From the NCBI GenBank assembly GCA_027946355.1, contig JAPEUS010000005.1, positions 1,612,001 through 1,676,000 on the forward strand: a stretch of 64,000 nt of DNA. The letters run 5' to 3'. Made by a program: the position numbers and the translations under genes. Source of the DNA: Collariella sp. IMI 366227 (Eukaryota > Ascomycota > Sordariomycetes > Sordariales > Chaetomiaceae). Below the pieces are notes generated by a model. It worked only from the letters and a program-made list of their open reading frames with translations, made no database searches and had not been told where the DNA came from. Below are positions 46,688 to 58,793 of the stretch, piece after piece (positions within the stretch are counted from its first letter, which is position 1; each line of letters opens with the position of its first letter).

Positions 46688-47496
46688 ATGGCCCCAGGAA
46701 AGCCGTCCGCCGGCAAGGACACCTACTCGGTGATCCTGCCCACCTTCAACGAGCGCCAGAACCTGCCCATCATCACCTGGCTGCTCAACCGCACCTTCAC
46801 CGAGAAGTATGCCCCTTATCCCTCCCCAACCCCTCCCACCTCCCATCCATCAACTAACCCCACCTCCTTTCCCATAGCAACCTCGACTGGGACCTCGTAA
46901 TTGTCGACGACGGCTCGCCGGACGGAACCCAAGACGTAGCCAAGCAGCTCGTCAAAGCCTACCACCCACATGTCCAACTGCAGCCACGCACGGGCAAGCT
47001 CGGCCTCGGCACGGCCTACGTGCACGGCCTGCAGTTCGCCAAGGGTAGCCACATCATCATCATGGACGCCGACTTCAGCCACCACCCCAAGTTTATCCCG
47101 CAGATGATCGCGCTGCAAAAGGCGCACAACTACGACATCGTGACCGGCACGCGCTACGCGGGGGACGGCGGGGTGTACGGGTGGGATCTGAAGCGCAAGT
47201 TGACGAGCAAGGGGGCGAATATCTTTGCGGATACGGTACTGCGGCCCGGGGTGAGTGATTTGACGGGGAGTTTTAGGCTGTATAAGAGGGGGGTGTTGGA
47301 GAAGTTGTTTGAGGTTACGGACGCGAGGGGGTTTACGATGCAGATGGCGCTGGCGGTGACGGCGAAGGCGAAGGGATATAGTATTGGGGAGGTGCCGATT
47401 TCGTTTGTCGATCGGGTGTATGGGGATAGTAAGTTGGGCGGGGAGGAGATTGTGGAGTATGCGAAGGGGGTGTTGGGGCTTTGGTGGTCGATTTGA
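46688..47496 (+). CDS. DPM1: Dolichol-phosphate mannosyltransferase catalytic subunit DPM1
   Basis: DPM1 moves mannose from GDP-mannose to dolichyl phosphate at the ER, supplying N-glycosylation, O-mannosylation and GPI anchors. Two exons (46688-46806 and 46878-47496) give 245 residues with no break. GT2-family motifs are YSVILPTFNERQNLPII, LVIVDDGSPDGT, RTGKLGLGTAYVHGL, IIIMDADFSHHP (metal-binding Asp-x-Asp), IVTGTRYAGDGGV and SDLTGSFRLYKR. The end (GEEIVEYAKGVLGLWWSI) lacks a C-terminal membrane segment. This is therefore the metazoan/fission-yeast type that needs DPM2 and DPM3 for membrane attachment, not the S. cerevisiae type. The single intron is GT-AG with a CTAAC branch point. Confidence 0.96.
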
Positions 47497-47902
47497 GTCG
47501 GGAATCGCAAGGGGAAGAGAAAGATGGCGGGAGGTCAATAATCTGATACCAAGAGGGGTTACGAGGGAAAAGGATGTTGTTGTATGAGTAATGGGAGTTG
47601 GGCTTGCATGGCGTTGTGCAATTTACGATTTTCAATTTCAACTGCCTCTGGCGAATACTGCTGTATCATGTGTTGTCTGATCCCAACGTCGGCTTGGTGG
47701 CTCGAGCCTGTTGGGCAACAGAACACCAACGCAGTCCTTCATTGTAGGCAGAGGATTTTTTTGGAAGACGTCGCTCGTGTTCTCATTCGATAGGCTGTGT
47801 CCTTGACAGAGCTGTCGCCATGCTCCCAAGCTGTGTCCCTTTGCGCCCAAAAGTATCCTAATCTCGACCCCGCAACGCAACGCTCCGCTTCTCGAATCAC
47901 AT
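47497..47902. other. Convergent intergenic region between DPM1 and TMA7
   Basis: 3' flanks only; no gene recognised. Confidence 0.5.
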
Positions 47903-48309
47903 CTATTTCTTGCCAGACTTCTTGATACCCTGAGCGCCGGTGTTCTGGAAGAAAGTTGTTAGCGGTGGCTTGACAGACACCCAGAGAGACAGGAAAAACG
48001 CACCAGAGGACCCTTGCCACCAGCCTTGGCCGCGAGCTCCTTCTTGGCCTTCTCGGCGGCGCGCTGCTTCTCGAGGAAAGCCTTGTCCTCGTCGTCGAGC
48101 TCCTTGTTCTGCTTCTTGGCCGACTGTTTGATACAGGTCTTGTGTCAGTCTTCACTGTATGTGTTGCGATGTGCTGTGGGTTGGATCGTCGGATCATCGG
48201 GTTCTGCGCACCTTGAGGGGCTTGGCCTTGCCGCCTATCGCAGTGTTAGTCAGGGTCCAAAGAGGACGATAAGGGGTAGAAACTTGCCTTCTCTGCTCTG
48301 ACCGCCCAT
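47903..48309 (-). CDS. TMA7: Translation machinery-associated protein TMA7
   Basis: TMA7 is a very small, basic, ribosome-associated protein conserved from yeast to human (CCDC72). Four exons (48309-48288, 48234-48212, 48123-48004 and 47944-47903) splice to only 68 residues. The conserved parts are MGGQSREGGKAKPLK, KKQNKELDDEDKAFLEKQ, a Lys/Ala/Glu helix (RAAEKAKKELAAKAGGKGPL) and the C-terminus TGAQGIKKSGKK, nearly identical across eukaryotes. Introns make up half of the gene. The first intron (48235-48287) starts with GCAAGT after AAG, a textbook GC-AG intron; the others are GT-AG. The gene is too finely split to appear as one open frame. Confidence 0.96.
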
Positions 48310-48878
48310 TTTTGCTGTTTAGACGTGTGAAGAAAGAAGAAACTGTGTGTGTTTATGGTGACCAAAGTCTTTGATCAAAATGTCGCAGAGGGGTTGTTGG
48401 GAAACAGCCGCTGACTTGAGGCGGCAAAAGGGTCAAAAACCGCCGACAAGGGCCCAGATCCGTCTGCAGGGGAGGGCGGTGAACTGGCTAAACACCGGGT
48501 TAATGCATTATTCGAAGCAAGGCTGCCAAGGCTGCCAAGGCTGGCACTTGTCACGGACTGCAGCAAGGATCACGGCGCGGTGCCTGGGCAGTCCAACGTC
48601 AGTGTTTCCACAGTTTCCACCAAGATCACTGCCAGCACACCACAGCACAACCATCACCATCATCACCATTATCTAGCTGAGCTTGACTCTGGCTTTGTTC
48701 GGCATCCATCCTGCGACTAGAACCGTGACTGGTCCGGCTCAGCTCCCAAACTTTATCAGAAAAAGCACACTGACACTGCTTGCGCCTCTTTCAACAGGCA
48801 CATCATCACCAAGGAACATTGTCTGGCTGTCAAGAGACAGAACAGTTCAGGAGGAAACGGCACTTGCCGGTCGGTACA
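48310..48878. promoter_or_regulatory. Shared divergent promoter region of TMA7 and PRP4
   Basis: 569 bases separate the two start codons. It contains three near-copies of GGCTGCCAA at about 48519-48545 and CACCATCAT-type repeats at about 48650-48672. No clear TATA box. Confidence 0.55.
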
Positions 48879-51360
48879 ATGGCGTCTCGAGACTTTAGCT
48901 CGGATGAAGGGGAAATCGTAGAGGCAACTCCCCTGCCTCGCTCTGAACAAAACGGTGATGTTGACCGACCCGGTAGGCACCGCGCCAGATTCCCATCGCG
49001 CACTCCTGAGCGCGGCTTGCCACCAAAGAATACCGCCGACGGCCCCCGACGCCGCAGCCGCTCTCCGCGCCCTTGGAAGCGCTCACAGGACGACCACCGC
49101 GACCGCCGCGACACTCGCCAGTTCCGCGTCCACTACGAAGGCAACTCTCGCGATGACCGCCGTGGCTACCGCGACCTAGACCGGCCATCCTCGCGCGGGG
49201 CCGACCGCCCAACGAACAACCAATACGGCAGTCGAGAACCGGCACCCTCCTACCCAAGAGGCCCCCGTGCCAACGGCTACGACCGCAACTACGATCGGGA
49301 CCGCGGCAACGATGGCTATCCCGACAAGCGCCCCCGGACCCGTAGCCGGTCGCCCCGTGCCCGAGGAGACAGGAGATGGCATGGCGGAGGCCGTTACGGC
49401 GATATGAGGCCAGCGGAAGACAAGTACAGTGCCCAAGCTGAGAGACGCTCGCAGGATGGCTCCGCGCCTGGTGGTTTCAAGCGAGATGCTAAAATTGATA
49501 AAGGTGCTACGGTTGAGCGAGGCATCCATGACCTTGCCATCTCACAGACCAGGCAGGTCCCCCGACGTCTTCGCATCTTGAGCCATGCTAACTTGACTTA
49601 TAGTGCACCTGCAAAGGATTCCGAGCCCGACTGGGATCCGGACACGTCAATGAACGAAGAGGCTGCTGTTCAGGCTGAGATCGAACGTCGTCGACGTGCG
49701 AGGCAGGCCGCTCTCCAGCGAGGTCTTGGTGCGGCGAGCCCAGCTATTCAGGGGCTGCAGGCCGGTGACAGAGCTGCATCCACGCCTGGTTCGACTCGCT
49801 ACACCACTCCCGTCCCCCAGAAGATCGACGGCGAAACTCCTCAGTCCAGTAAGGCTTCTCCTTATTTTCTTCAACAAAATCCTTGGCTGACCACTGCAGA
49901 TGCCCCTTCGACGCCCGGAATGACTCCTGCCAGGATCCCAGAATCCATGTCTCCCGGCGTGTTCAACTTTGCTGACGACCAGGCACTCATTAACGCCCAT
50001 GGCGTGGCTAAAGACTTGGAGGACGGACCCTCAGCTGCCGACTACGACCCTACCGCCGACATGAAAGAGGACGAGCGCCGGGACGAGATGCGCCATGGCA
50101 ACGTTGGCCTTCATGGCGAGCCACGCCATCAGGACGAGGTCATGCCTACTATGGAGAAGGACGAGGAGAAAGCCGAAAAGAAGGACGATGACGACGACGA
50201 CTTTGATATGTTCGCAGAGGACTTTGCCGACAAGTTTGCCGCTCCTGCAGCACCCGCCGCTGACGATGCTCTGGAAGTTAAAGCCCAGCCCGGCGGAGGT
50301 GGTAATCTCGAAGCGGTCGACAAAGAAGGCTACTACAAGATTCGGTCCGGCGATATCTTGGACGGGCGCTACCAGATCTCAACAACCCTCGGCCGCGGCA
50401 TGTTTTCAGGCGTGGCTCGCGCCGTCGACCTCACAACAAAAGAGGTTGTGGCCATCAAGATCATGCGGAACAACGATGCCCTGCGGAAAGGCGGTTTCAC
50501 CGAAATTGCCATCCTCCAGAAGCTCAACGAAGCTGATCCAGACGACAAGAAGCACATCGTCCGCTTCGAGCGGTCCTTCGAATATAAAGGCCATCTCTGC
50601 ATGGCCTTCGAGAATCTCAGCATGAACCTGCGCGAGGTCCTCAAGAAATTTGGCAACAACGTCGGCATCAACCTCAACGCGACCCGCGCCTACGCCTATC
50701 AGATTTTCCTCGCCCTCGGCCACATGCGCAAGTGCAGCATCATCCACGCGGACCTGAAGCCCGACAACATCCTGGTCAACGAGGCGCGCAACCTCCTCAA
50801 GATCTGCGACCTCGGCACGGCCATCGACCGCTCCGACGCCGCCACGTCCGCCGCCAACGAGCCCATGCCCCTATCTCGTCTCCCGCTTCTACCGCGCCCC
50901 TGAGATCATCCTCGGCGTCCCTTTCGACTACGCCGTCGATACCTGGTCTATTGGTTGCACGCTGTACGAGCTGTACACGGGCAAGATTTTGTTTACCGGC
51001 GAGAATAATAACCAGATGCTGAAGAATATCATGGAGATTCGCGGGAAGCTCAGCGCTAAGCTGTATCGCCGGGGCGACCTGGCCGGGAATCACTTTGATG
51101 AGATGGGGAACTTTGTGAGTGTGGAGAGGGATAGGATTTCGGGGAAGACGACGGTCAGGACACTGGCGAGCGTCAAGATGACGAGGGATTTGAGGACGCG
51201 GTTATTGGCCGCGTCGCAGGGGATTGGGGAGGTTGAGGCGAGGGAGCTGAATTGCTTTGTGGATTTGTTGGAGAGGTGTTTGACGCTCAATCCCGATAAG
51301 AGGATTACGCCGGGGGAGGCGTTGAGGCATCCTTTTTTTGGGCAGAGGGGGGGGAGGTGA
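48879..51360 (+). CDS. PRP4: Spliceosomal serine/threonine kinase PRP4 (PRPF4B/Prp4)
   Basis: PRP4 phosphorylates tri-snRNP components (Prp6, Prp31) during spliceosome activation. The N-terminal half is Arg/Ser/Asp-rich (RRRSRSPRPWKRS, RPRTRSRSPRARGDR), as in orthologs. Two short introns are likely: 49553-49603 (GC-AG, 51 bases) and 49849-49899 (GT-AG, 51 bases); both stay open if unspliced. The kinase domain starts near 50360: LGRGMFSGVARAVD (glycine loop), VVAIKIMRN (Lys), HADLKPDNIL with Ala in place of Arg, and CDLGTA in place of DFG, both typical of PRP4. A one-base insertion of C at about 50868 breaks the activation loop; beyond it YLVSRFYRAPEIILG and DTWSIGCTLYELYTG resume. With that base removed the gene gives 792 residues ending LTLNPDKRITPGEALRHPFF plus a short tail. 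Confidence 0.95.
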
Positions 51361-51805
51361 GAAAGGAAAGGTGGTTGGGTGACGAGAGAGGGACAAAGGT
51401 TGGGAGTGAGGGAGTGAGATGCCTAGCTTAGAGGTGGATTCTTGGGGTTGGGTTATATCTCTCATCAAACGCTCGGCAAGGGTATCTGGTAGTTGGCTAT
51501 TACTAGGTCTGGTAATGCAATTCGTTTTGACCTATGCCCGCAGCACACCGTGCACTCTACATGTGAGGTGTTTGTGATGGTTCTGCGGGTTCATGAGAAG
51601 GGTTTGAAGTGAAAGTTAGTTCAGACGAGTGGGTGGTAAGTACTGGGTGAGCTTTGTGGGACGTTGGGTGATGGTCAAGACTTGCTTGAGGCAAGCTGTT
51701 TTGAAGGTTGTTTCAAACCCCATCTTTCCAAGGCTCAACCGGCACCATCCGCCGTAAGGCCGCCAGCCGCTTTGGTGTTAAACTCTCCTTGCCAAAATAC
51801 AGTAC
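51361..51805. other. Convergent intergenic region between PRP4 and the protease gene
   Basis: 3' flanks; no gene recognised. Confidence 0.5.
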
Positions 51806-54010
51806 CTAATAGACCTTCCAGGCCAGGGCAAAGGTCTGTCCGTTCATCGAACTTACATTGTGTCCTCTGACAACTACCATGGCCTTGCCTTCCGGGACAA
51901 CTTTCCACACAATTTGCTCAACGTTATTCTTCCGGTCAAACGGCTCTTCCGCATTGCGCGGCAAGTCCTGCGCTTGCTGGTTTCCGTGACGCTCAATCCC
52001 ACGGTCAAGAGCGATGACAATGAGATCCAGATCATTCTGCAGCTCCGGGCCAGCCGGGTCCGTCCAAACCAGCGTGGTCTTCAGCGTGCGTCCCGCCTCG
52101 GTGATGGGGATCTCAAAGTCAAACTGTTCGAACGTATCGAGCGGCCCTGACTCATCGCGGAAGCCGGCGGTCTTGTCAGCTGTCGCCATGACGCCCGTCG
52201 TCTGATCAAGCCTGCCAATGACGATGCTGTTCGGGACGTCGACACGCCCCCAGCCGCTGGCGTTGTTGGGACTCTTGCCCGCCTCCGTAGGGACGTACTG
52301 GCCGACGAGCTCAACCGCGCCGTTGATCAGCAAGGCCTTGACGAGCGCCGCGCTCGGCCGCGGCGTACCATTCTTGACGAGCGTCTCGCGCACGACGGCA
52401 CAGCAACCCGCCACTAGGGGGGTTGCCATCGATGTGCCGCCGAGATACATGAAGTTGGAGTCGTCGCTGGTGCCCCAGTCCCCGGTAACCGTCCTCGCGC
52501 GAGAGCTGCGCGTCGAGAGGATGCAGGTCCCCGGCGCGACGACGTCTGGCTTTGACGCGGCCTTCCCGCGTCGGGCCGCGGGATGAGAAGGCAGCCATGC
52601 CGCGGGGGTCATTAGCGACCTTGTCTGAGCCCAGGGGCTGCTTGGGAAAGCCGAAGCTGGAGTAGCTGAGGTCGATTTTCGGGCGGTACGACTCGGAGGC
52701 GCCGACCGAGATGCAGTTCTTGGCCGCGGCCTCGGCACCGACCTGGGAGAGGTCGACGACGCCTTCGCGGGGTGCGATGTCCATGCCGTCGTTGCCGGCG
52801 GCGAAAAGGATTACCATGTCACGGTTCTTGTTGACAAAGTGGTCGATGGCTCTGGACGGGCTGTTGTACTCAATTTGGGAGAACGGCAAGGAGCCTGAGC
52901 CCCAGCTGTTGGTGTGGATTCGGCATCTGCGGGCTTTTTCCTGGTCTTTGTAGACAGTTGTGTAGGGGGTGTTGAAGAGCTGCCCGAGATCGCTGGGAAT
53001 GCCACCGAGACCGCCCAGCGGGTCGAGCAGCGATTGCATGACGAGAGTGGCCTTGGGTGCGGCGCCCTGGATGCGGTCGTTTGTGACAGCGTGGCTCCCC
53101 GTCGCCCAGAACGGAACCGCAGACGTGGGTGCCATGTCCGTCGGGATCGGAGCAGTTGTTGTTCTGGCGGCCCAGGGCGTACAGAGCATCGACGCGCACC
53201 ACGGGCTGCCCCGTCACTGCATCCCGAAACTTGAAGGCATCGGGCACGTCGCCCGGGTCAAGGGATCCCTTGTCAAAGCCGCTGTCGGCGACGCAAACGA
53301 TCTCACCCTCGCCTTCGTATCTGGTGTCAGCCTGGCCTGGATGGACGGCTTCACCAAGACGAAGGACACCACGAGCCACATTGTTGTGCAGCTTTGCAGG
53401 GTGCACTTGGTTGATGCTCTTGACTTGGTCCAGCTCAGCCACGTCGGAAAGGTAGCGACGCTGCACGATGACTTGGGTCTTGTGGCCGTCCGTCCTCAAG
53501 GTTGCTGGATCCAGGCGCGCGGCATTCGCGAAGGCGTTGGTTAATTCAGGCGTCTCAACCACACCTTGATGAAATTCAACGTCAACGTTCACCGGATGCT
53601 CTGTACGGGCTGGTGCAGGGAGCAGCGGATGAGTGGCCGAGGACCCAGCCGGAACGGTCTTGAGCCGAGATTCGATCACAAAGTGTGGCTGGTAGATGTT
53701 TACATAGCTGACATAAGGCAGTTGACGGATTTCGGAAAGGTCCTGGGGCAAGGTTAGCTTCAGTGCATGCTAACAGTTCAAAGATACGCACCTGTGGCTT
53801 GTAGTGGCACAGATAGGTGTGCTCAGACACCTTCTCTTGGATTTCGACCTGTTTCTCGGCAAGCTCCTTTTTAATCTCCTTGGTGAGAGGAGCCTCAGCC
53901 TGAATCAGTATATAATCCGAGCCCTTGGCCGTCTCCTGGGAGAGGTTCAGGGCCCGGAGAGTTGGCGCACTGGGGTCAAGGGAGTTGCCGTTGATGGTAA
54001 TGACGCCCAT
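51806..54010 (-). CDS. Subtilisin-like serine protease (S8, KP-43-like layout), no signal peptide
   Basis: Two exons with an intron at 53743-53791. The catalytic residues are all present: Asp in VCVADSGFDKG, His in DGHGTHVCGSVLG, the oxyanion Asn in VILFAAGNDGMD, and Ser in YLGGTSMATPLVAGC. After the protease core comes a beta-rich C-terminal domain (TLKTTLVWTDPAGPELQNDL, VVVRGHNVSSMNGQTFALAW) like the jelly-roll domain of bacterial KP-43-type subtilases. The N-terminus (MGVITINGNSLDPSAPTL) is not a secretion signal, and a pro-region-like segment follows, so the enzyme is probably intracellular or needs another export route. Two one-base insertions of G (near 53098 and 52560) break the frame; without them the product is 717 residues and fully open. 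Substrate unknown. Confidence 0.88.
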
Positions 54011-57000
54011 TTTATAACAGTCTTTGCCGTGACTACAGGGGCAAGTAGTAACTCTCGGGAGATCGCGGGGTCTCTTGAAGAGGAAACATATATTGTATGA
54101 TGAAACGGCGGTAACTCAATATAGCGGTCTGTGATTTGCGGCTCCGAGTTATACAAGCGATATAGAGACATGGAATAAGGCGTGGAATCTTCGGATACTG
54201 TACTAGTATACTAGGTACGCTTGCCTGTGGCCGAGTTCTTCACTCTCAGCCGTCAAAAAAAAAAGAAAACGGAGAGATGCTCCGAGTATGACGAAGGCAT
54301 GACACGCATGGCTGCACAAGCCACATTTCATTTTTCAAAGTTCATGAAGACCTCTAGTTCTCTAGCCGCGCAGGTACCTAGTTATACAACTCAGTCGCAA
54401 GGCGTTGCCAATGACATACAGGAGTACTCTCTCAAACCTATCATATGTCGTACAAATGGCAATTTTGGATCACTCCCGATATCAAGCGGGCCATAAGAGT
54501 CAAATCACCATGGATCTTTTTGTAGCTCGGATTGGCTCTCCTGCTTTTGCTCTTACATCGTCTCTGCTAGTCTCGTTCTGCTCGCGAATGCCTCGCGGTT
54601 CACAAGAGGCTTTGATTGAGTTGGGTGTATACCTCCGCCGAACTCTCCCGATAGACCAGAATCTCAATCACAAATAATGGTGCTAGAACGCGGTAGGCAG
54701 GCTGAGAGCCCTGGGTAGAGTTGCTTGGATACACGGGCGATAAGAGAGAGTCAACAGCCATCAGAAAACTGATCTGTGTCCAACCTGTTCTCGCGCTGAG
54801 TATACGGAGTGAGTGCCGGCTTTGTGGGCAGCCGCAAGACAGATGGAAGAGCGTTGCAACTTAGCCGATATTTCTTGTGTCCGTTACGCAGTTGTGGAAG
54901 GCTTTAGCGTTCAGTTCAGACGGAGGAGAGTGGCCGTGGTTTAAGGTTTAGTTTATGCATGTCTCCGAAACATATTGATCTGAGTTTCTCAGTCGCTATT
55001 TCTCTTGGACAAAATTTTAAACTGCTATTCTCGTAATTGTCCCAACAAATGGAGACCTGGCAGCTCCGTGTCCGGGCAATGGGATCCGTTCATTCGCGGC
55101 GCACCGGCTCCGCAGGCCTCAGTCCCGGCCCGGCCTCGGGGCGGCCCCACCCCGGGCAACTCTCCGGGAAACGCACAGACATACCGGACCTTGGTCCCGG
55201 TCCGACCGAGTCAGGCGCACGGACTCGGAGTCAGCTACTTGGTTTCATCTCGGGACCATGGACAGGAGGTTGACACAACTCCGCGGCACCCTACTGCAAT
55301 GTGGCACCACGGGCAGATCTTCTCGACTTCATCCTGGCCTGTCCGGACGAAGTGACGACACGAGGAAGAGCCAGATTACGAAGTAGACTGTGTGTGTCTT
55401 GTGAAGTCTTTCAGACGCATGGGAAAGACCAGAACCGTTGATCTGCCGGGATGCCATGAGTAGCACAGCATTGCGGTGAACTCGACGAGGATCCCCATTG
55501 TTCTCCGGACTCGACCTAGGGAGACAATGTTGATCCTGGAAACATCATTCGGACGTCTCCTCCGAGGCCGTCTGCCGTGGCCTCGACTCTCCGTCCCAGT
55601 CAAAAACCCTTGGATCAACCACCGTGCGGAAGGTTGGAACGCTCCGGGGACTCGCATTGTGTGAAGTCAAGCCGCCGTTTTACCGTGACCAACCAGATGC
55701 CCAAACCCGCGAGGCATCTTTTAAGTGGCTTCATTGTTCTCTCACCGCCAGACCCGCGTGCCTCTCTCAGTTGAGGGGTGCCACCCAATCAATCTGCGAA
55801 GACGGCCCGGGAGGCCATGCGGCGCGGACCAGTTCTGCGGCCTGAATCGCCCGGCACTCCACTGAGATTGCGGGCTCTTCTGGGCGCCTGAGGAAAAAGA
55901 AAAAAAAAAACAATGGGTGGGGGAGTTGGTGATGGGGTGACACGGAGCGGCCGTTGGGTGAGTCGAGGGGGATGGTGGTGATGCCAGTCCAAGAGCGCTA
56001 ATGCAAGCATTGGGACCGCATGGTATCGGCCCCACCGCGCGAACCACCCTGCCGCCGTCAGGGTCAGGAGGCTCATTGGCGTCTGGCATGGGATCATCAG
56101 CCTGGAGGGGAGAAAAGAAATCCTGTCATCAAAAGGGGCGCGTTCAGGTGCGCCGTGAATCGGCATGTTCCCGAAAGAGGACTCGCGCTCCGAAGTGCCT
56201 GGATCCGAAGGTAGGATCGGCAGGAGGATCAGAGAGGCACATTCAGAAGCCGAAGGCCTGCGTCATTGCGAGGAAGGCTGAGCCAATGGGGGTGTCTGGT
56301 TGGCAAATTTGGGATCGGATCAGCCTGTTTGCGGTCGATGAACTGCAGTCAGCATGAGATCGAGGCCAGCCTTTTATCGCCCTCACCGTCACCGAGGGAA
56401 GGGAACCATCCCGTGGCCCGGGCGCTCGCCACTGGGCGGTCACAGGGCCGGCAAACTTCTCTGCAATACGGTGTATTGGTGATGAACAAAGGCACAAACG
56501 AAACCGAGGGAGCCCGCCTTCAGCTGTGCGGTGACAAAGCATCGAACACGGGCTGGGGCCAAGGCAAACACCTGAGGCCTCACCGTTGACGGACGGGAAG
56601 TTCAGAGGAGGGAACTTCCGGGGGTGATTGGACCCTGGGCAGCCTTCTGGAATCACAAAGATGCTCGCAAATCCGAAATGTCCCCATGTTTGCATGCTCA
56701 AAGATGGAGCCAGCTGAAAAAGCAAGCTGGCTTGCGTGCACATCGCATGACAGATTGGCGAGGTTGGGCTGAGGCGGCGTGGAAGTGGAAGAAGCAAGCA
56801 GGCAAAGCAGGAACCAGAAAGACCACCACGAGAAAGAAGGAGGGGTTGGAAGCACGCGCCAAGCTGAAAGCGGGAGCCGATGGAATATTGGGTGCACGGG
56901 CCAATTATCTTTTGATGCTTGGCGATCTCTCACAAACATCAACAACAAGCAGTGAAGCACAAGGACGCGATCAGCATCAGCCAAGGAAAAGTGCAGAAGC

Positions 57001-58793
57001 AACAACCATCAAAACAACGTGAGCGACACGCCGTGTCCCACACACGCCCATGCTCATACCCACGCCCACACCCCTCCCGCACAACGGCCGGCCACACATT
57101 GACGTTCACCAATCAAATCCTTCCATCTACGCAAGCCTCACATTCTCTTCTTTCTGGTTTCGCCTGCAGCAGCCTGCAGCAGCCTGCATCTGCACCTGGC
57201 CCACCCGCACTCCCACCCAATCCTCATCTGCCTGGAACCAATCACACCCTCACAGATGCAAGTCCACATGCGTGCGTGTCAACAAGGCAACTCACCTCGA
57301 CGTGAGACACATCCCATCCCATCCCATCCCACCCCATCCCACCCCGGTCTTGAACAACACCCCAAGATTCACGCTAAAGTGAGGCTGCATCCAATTCATT
57401 CATGCGACGCATGCACGACAGCAAAAGTAAGGCGACGTGGCGCTGCCGGGGGTCGGCCAATCAGCGGGAGAGCAGTGACACCACCAAACAGTTGGCGATG
57501 TGATGTCTCGGGCGGGATGTGGGTGGAAGTTCGTCTGGGTAAATTTTGGAAGAACTAGGTAGAGTCTAGCTGTTTTGAGTAGGGAGATGAGTTGATTGAT
57601 TGACCTGGACAGATTGACGCATGTGAGGAACTCGCTGGGAACACACTTTGGGAGAAGGGCTACATGTCACTCATTCACTCAACCTCCGCAGCCCTCACAG
57701 CCCTCTCATCACAGACCCAACTCAACTCAACTCATCTTCACAGTGAAGTCTCTCTTTCTATTGCCCACTATCTATCCAACAACCTCCCTCCCCGTTCACC
57801 GCTCTTCGCAGCAGTAGCAGCAGCTAAGTCTAAGAAACGTAACAGTAAGGTTCTTAACCCACGGGCCGTGATAACCCTCTCTCTTGCACAGTACCTAGGT
57901 AGCAGACACATCAATTGTTCAAATTCATCGTATCCCATCTCATCATTTTCCTTCCCAATAAGACAACCACCGCAAAAGAGGAATAAGAGTAGAGAATAAT
58001 AACCCAAAGAAATCTTCAACGGGGTATTAAAAAAGTAAACAACCATAACTGAAGGCAACCTCGAACTCAAAACTCCTGTGTATCCCTAAAAAGACATGGC
58101 AAATCCTCCCCAGCCCGAGCCCCATCCACCATCCCCAGCGCCAAACAATGCTTGTAGTCCTGCCCCCGTTCCGATCCAAACCAACCCAGCCGAGCCTGAC
58201 AAAAAGAAAAACAAAACGTAAAAAATATCCAGAGGTTTTTTTTTTTTTTGTCGAATATGAACAATGTCAGAAAATCCACGGTCTCCATCCAAGGTCCGTC
58301 CGGCGTAGACTGATGAATGATGATGCTCCCTTCCAGGAGTGTCCGGTCCTCGGATTGTTGGCAACGGAAGAAGAAAAGGAAGACAAGAATGAAAAAAAAA
58401 AAAAAATTTCATCCTTGGGTCCAATAATATTCCGTTCCCCCTGGGAGAGAGATCCCCGCGGTTTTGTTTGTTGGTTTTATTGTCGTTATGGTTTAAACGT
58501 TGTTTAGTCGGTCCCCGGCGCGTGATGGCATCGCTCTCAAAAAGAAAAGACCAAGACAGACAGAAAAGAAAGTCCTGGCATGTTTCCAAAGGCAGGGCAA
58601 TCCATTCATCCATCCGGGTCATCCATCACGGCCAGCGGCCGACATGGTTTGTTTTTTTGGCTTGTGTGTGTTTTGGCTTCCATTCCTGACGGATAAAATC
58701 CATGGATCCATCCACCCGGCATGGGCATTATGATAAAAAATAAACGAGATAAAAAAAAACGTAGTTAAAAGGGCACTGCGCAGCGCGCAGGCT
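54011..58793. other. 4.8-kb region without a recognisable gene
   Basis: Long for this gene-dense window. It includes the upstream region of the protease and the presumably long 3' flank of the Ran1-like kinase. It holds several A and T runs (55890-55912, 58237-58250, 58399-58408), a 10-base tandem CCTGCAGCAG repeat at 57163-57189 and CATCC/CACCC repeats at 57310-57345. Open frames here lack domains, methionine-to-stop regularity or splice logic. A non-coding RNA is possible but I see no positive sign. Confidence 0.5.
57310..57345. repeat. CATCC/CACCC pentanucleotide microsatellite
   Basis: Seven adjacent pentamers of CATCC or CACCC type. Confidence 0.85.

Noticed and set aside
50860..50900. 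Programmed frameshift in PRP4
   Set aside because: No slippery heptamer plus structure is apparent, and the same kind of one-base change occurs in many unrelated genes; a sequence error is simpler.
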